Assembly: GCA_934385225.1 (NCBI GenBank)
Contig: CAKRPQ010000052.1
Span: forward strand, 1-13,721
Direction of reading: 5' to 3'
Length of the DNA: 13,721 bases
Source of the DNA: an uncultured Eubacteriales bacterium
GTDB taxonomy: Bacteria; Bacillota; Clostridia; Oscillospirales; CAG-272
Shown: in pieces, positions 12,601-13,721 of the stretch
Numbering within the stretch: position 1 is the first letter of the stretch
How the letters are laid out: each line of letters starts with the position of its first letter
The notes under the pieces: model-generated
The model's database searches: none
Told to the model about the DNA's origin: nothing
What the model saw: only the letters and a program-made list of their open reading frames with translations
Position numbers and translations under genes: made by a program

Positions 12601-13721
12601 AGTTTACGGTTACAATAACAAACTTTGAGGAAAGTCAGTACACCGCGGAAATGAAATCGGTAGGCTATGAAATCTGGGAAAAAGACGGCACATATTATGT
12701 AATATATACAAGCTATCCGAATCACGATTACAACACAGTTTCACTTTTTAAGGTGACTCTCGGTATGCTTACGGCTTATCCCGAATACCTGACAATCGGT
12801 AATAATCCGATCTGGAACGTACTTTCCGCAAGTGCACATACAGATCTCGAAACCGGCAATTCAAACATCACCGCTATGCTCTTTGACGACCCGATAACGG
12901 CAGGTAAAAAGGTCGCCGTTTATGCTACGAATTCGAATGAAACAATCGATCTCGTAAAACGCGGACTTACAAAGGAAGAGAAAAATCTTGTGAATTCCTA
13001 CATTTACGGAAAAAACATTTCATATACCCTTCCTGAACTCAATAAAGTTTGGGGCTCGTATATGGAGGACAAAATGGAAGAAGTTCCCGAAGGAAAATCA
13101 TTCATTTTCTACACGGATACACATACGGGACACGATTCGTATTCTACCACTCTTATAGAGTATGCGAGGAAAAAACTCGGAATAAACACCGTAATATTCG
13201 GCGGCGACCCGTACGATACGGGCGCAACGAAAGAAGAAGCACTCGAAAAGCTGAAAAAATTCTCTCTCGGTGAATTTTTCGACGTTCAGAAAGAAACGGG
13301 ACTTTACGTTCTCGGAAACCACGACACAAACCCGATAACAGCAAGGGATAAAGGCGACGAAAAGTATAATTATCTTATTTCGGACACGGATATGTTTGAG
13401 TTCACCGTCGGTCAGTCTCTCAAATACGGCAGAAATCTTGTTTTCGATCAGAATGCGATCAATGCGGTCGAAAACTTCACATTTGAGGCAAATTGCAGAT
13501 TCACAGCCGAGGAAATGAAAGAACAGGCGATCGCCGCAATGAAGATGCACTACTACACCGACGATGACGTGAACAAAATAAGATACATCATTCTCGATAC
13601 GGGCGGAATGGGCGTAACACAGTTCGCCGAATTCTCACAGCTCAGCTACTGCGATATTATCTTCACCGAACTCGGCTGGTTTGCCGAAACGCTCGGAACC
13701 GTTCCGAGCGGATATGACGTC
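9687..13721 (+). CDS. Large secreted BspA-like leucine-rich-repeat protein with a metallophosphoesterase domain, 3' end missing
   Basis: The frame stays open for 1345 codons to the window edge. Residues 1-34 form a signal peptide (hydrophobic IICILSLVLIFALCF, likely cut after SIFA). Residues 44-871 are three tandem modules of about 275 residues with BspA-type repeats such as FSGCASLSDITLP, AFAGCTALEQINIP and FYGCTSLSEITIP. Residues 872-1130 are a beta-rich region of no recognised family (GLRMHFVFNEML, VEYGTICATAENY). From about 1138 a calcineurin-like phosphoesterase domain begins: FYTDTH (Asp1144, His1146), FGGDPYDTG (Asp1174) and LGNHDTN (Asn1211, His1212). The later His motifs of that fold lie past the edge. 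The ATG at 9687 has AAAGGA about 11 bases upstream. No LPxTG, SLH or dockerin is visible; an anchor could lie in the missing part. The protein is probably surface-attached or secreted and may bind polymer or host ligands while cleaving phosphate esters. Confidence 0.9.
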   Translation, partial: MNEITKTKNATFSIICILSLVLIFALCFTGSIFASEETGVVTNGDVGTESGQMYSWNFDESTGTLTVKLTGTDDWNSKPITMLLADGIFSSNAKSFGKNVKVLKFEKVSKFGEIISAINNVCPNIEKIVLTSKNYRFSNSSQFLNMTNLKVVTYAGNENIDYVDFSNLVDIAWANTTASFSGCTAITKIVLPTSGGFPTHESGNQTFIPENMFSGCASLSDITLPEWVTEIKSKAFAGCTALEQINIPASVTSIASDAFTGAGIKKVVYGGTKDNISVITNCFDTSVVIDTTNADAAKALVDAGYTVTDPLAALTVSGDFTYKTVGTYSWEFVGAARTLTVTLTAAGSDYRERHIEGLIAQDDFKTFANEYGTYVDKLVISGIRKFSGGIGIIDPYCPNITTVEFVGANRLDSSKTFSGMKNLKTLILSGSENSDCIDLTKIGNVGWAYGSFKYTFENCTSIEKVILNASTPFMYDQSSLNPGEHIPEGFFYGCTSLSEITIPEWVKTIEAKAFYGCTSLNQINITGSVTSIASDAFEGASVKKIIFTGTKDNVSVITDNFGTNLTIYTEDTESAEILRNAGYTVYGILASIEASGEYTYEQKSYTWSFDGKTKTLTVTCLTPNYGEEIIQGLVNDSNFGSFASKYGTYVETLVVSSCDKIRGGIGIINSYCPNVTTVKITGSNYFDSIAMFSGMKNFKNLILSGANDFGYVDLTSIKSIGWEEGHSENTFKGCTSITRVELNSETPLPYSNQNYTNTTFLPKGFFDGCTSLASFTIPTWVTDIHDNVFNNCISIKEIVLPSSITNIGASAFGGCTALKSVVVNGDTAPTLAVGSFTGCSGITFYCKTAEVANAINERLEAAGCTNSKAISLAKGSMTADGFSVRYAGYNGLRMHFVFNEMLNSGNGYNLVEYGTICATAENYAKYTETFGEADSLIGSDFTSPAKIVKVSVYNKVTGYNPKVDASNKENVKFTVTITNFEESQYTAEMKSVGYEIWEKDGTYYVIYTSYPNHDYNTVSLFKVTLGMLTAYPEYLTIGNNPIWNVLSASAHTDLETGNSNITAMLFDDPITAGKKVAVYATNSNETIDLVKRGLTKEEKNLVNSYIYGKNISYTLPELNKVWGSYMEDKMEEVPEGKSFIFYTDTHTGHDSYSTTLIEYARKKLGINTVIFGGDPYDTGATKEEALEKLKKFSLGEFFDVQKETGLYVLGNHDTNPITARDKGDEKYNYLISDTDMFEFTVGQSLKYGRNLVFDQNAINAVENFTFEANCRFTAEEMKEQAIAAMKMHYYTDDDVNKIRYIILDTGGMGVTQFAEFSQLSYCDIIFTELGWFAETLGTVPSGYDV
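9816..10640 (+). repeat. LRR module 1 of the secreted protein
   Basis: This is the first of three homologous modules, residues 44-318. Each starts with a Trp-containing beta-hairpin (here YSWNFDESTGTLTVKL), continues with CPNIEKIVL, a FSGCTAITKIVLP repeat, FSGCASLSDITLPEWVTEI, AFAGCTALEQINIPASVTSI, SDAFTGAG, GGTKDNISVITNCF, and closes with ALVDAGYTV. The Trp codon at 9852 and its equivalent in module 2 are 822 bp apart. Confidence 0.85.
10641..11474 (+). repeat. LRR module 2 of the secreted protein
   Basis: Residues 319-596, the second module. It opens with TYSWEFVGAARTLTVTL, then IDPYCPNITTVEFVG, FSGMKNLKTLILSG, FENCTSIEKVILN, GFFYGCTSLSEITIPEWVKTI, AFYGCTSLNQINI, SDAFEGAS, GTKDNVSVITDNF and ILRNAGYTV. 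It is the closest match to module 3 in its first half and to module 1 in its second half. The Trp codon at 10674 is 831 bp before that of module 3. Confidence 0.85.
11475..12300 (+). repeat. LRR module 3 of the secreted protein
   Basis: Residues 597-871, the last module. It opens with YTWSFDGKTKTLTVTC, then INSYCPNVTTVKITG, FSGMKNFKNLILSG, FKGCTSITRVELN, GFFDGCTSLASFTIPTWVTDI. Its last third differs from the other two: VFNNCISIKEIVLPSSITNI, AFGGCTALKSVVVNG, SFTGCSGITFYCKTAEVANAI and LEAAGCT. The altered end may cap the repeat array before the next domain. Confidence 0.8.

Noticed and set aside
12189..12725. Open frame of 178 codons on the minus strand within the secreted-protein gene
   Set aside because: It is antisense to the continuous 1345-codon frame and has a Cys-rich composition unlike the real genes here.
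9687..13721. Reading the repeated CATATG-like or FSGCTS-coding DNA as a CRISPR or mobile repeat
   Set aside because: The repeats in this stretch are in frame and degenerate at the DNA level, as expected for protein repeats. No regular direct repeat with unique spacers, transposase or terminal inverted repeat was seen.

Overview
The window looks like chromosomal DNA from an anaerobic, endospore-forming Bacillota, most likely an uncultured gut-type Clostridia. The reasons are a clear SpoIIID sporulation regulator, consensus sigma-A promoters with 17-base spacers, AGGAGG-like ribosome binding sites, a QueT transporter with a preQ1 riboswitch, a rubrerythrin-like diiron protein, and a BspA-type leucine-rich-repeat surface protein. 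All genes read with the standard code. No tRNA, rRNA, CRISPR array or insertion sequence was seen. The genes sit in short blocks on both strands separated by hairpin terminators, and no gene-free stretch exceeds about 230 bases.

Left part (1-2090). The 5' end of an archaeal-type cofactor-independent phosphoglycerate mutase gene runs off the left edge on the minus strand. A small NfeD-like membrane protein gene faces away from it. Convergent to that small gene is spoIIID, which has a possible sigma-E promoter and whose terminator hairpin overlaps the end of the small membrane gene. Divergent from spoIIID is a SpoU/TrmH-family rRNA or tRNA methyltransferase gene.

Metal block (2104-4600, minus strand). 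A zinc/cadmium efflux operon is arranged as ArsR-family sensor, free-standing HMA metal-binding protein, then P1B-2 ATPase without its own HMA domain. The junctions are overlapping or one base apart. A consensus promoter carries three CATATG boxes spaced exactly 16 bp apart, the likely sensor operator.

Transport block (4608-5681, minus strand). A five-helix membrane protein of unknown function is followed by queT. A preQ1-I riboswitch sits between them and overlaps the queT ribosome binding site, so preQ1 or a related precursor probably shuts down only the second gene.

Plus-strand operon (5711-8817). Five tightly packed genes follow one strong promoter: an alpha/beta-hydrolase esterase, a LURP-one-like protein, a YwlG/UPF0340 protein, a DEDDh exonuclease and a rubrerythrin-like diiron protein. 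The set looks like co-expressed housekeeping or stress genes rather than one pathway.

Right part (8800-13721). An AraC-family regulator gene is divergent from a very large open frame that runs off the right edge with no stop in 1345 codons. That frame encodes a secreted protein with a signal peptide, three tandem modules of about 275 residues rich in BspA-like leucine-rich repeats, a beta-rich linker, and a calcineurin-like metallophosphoesterase domain. It is the most unusual object in the window.
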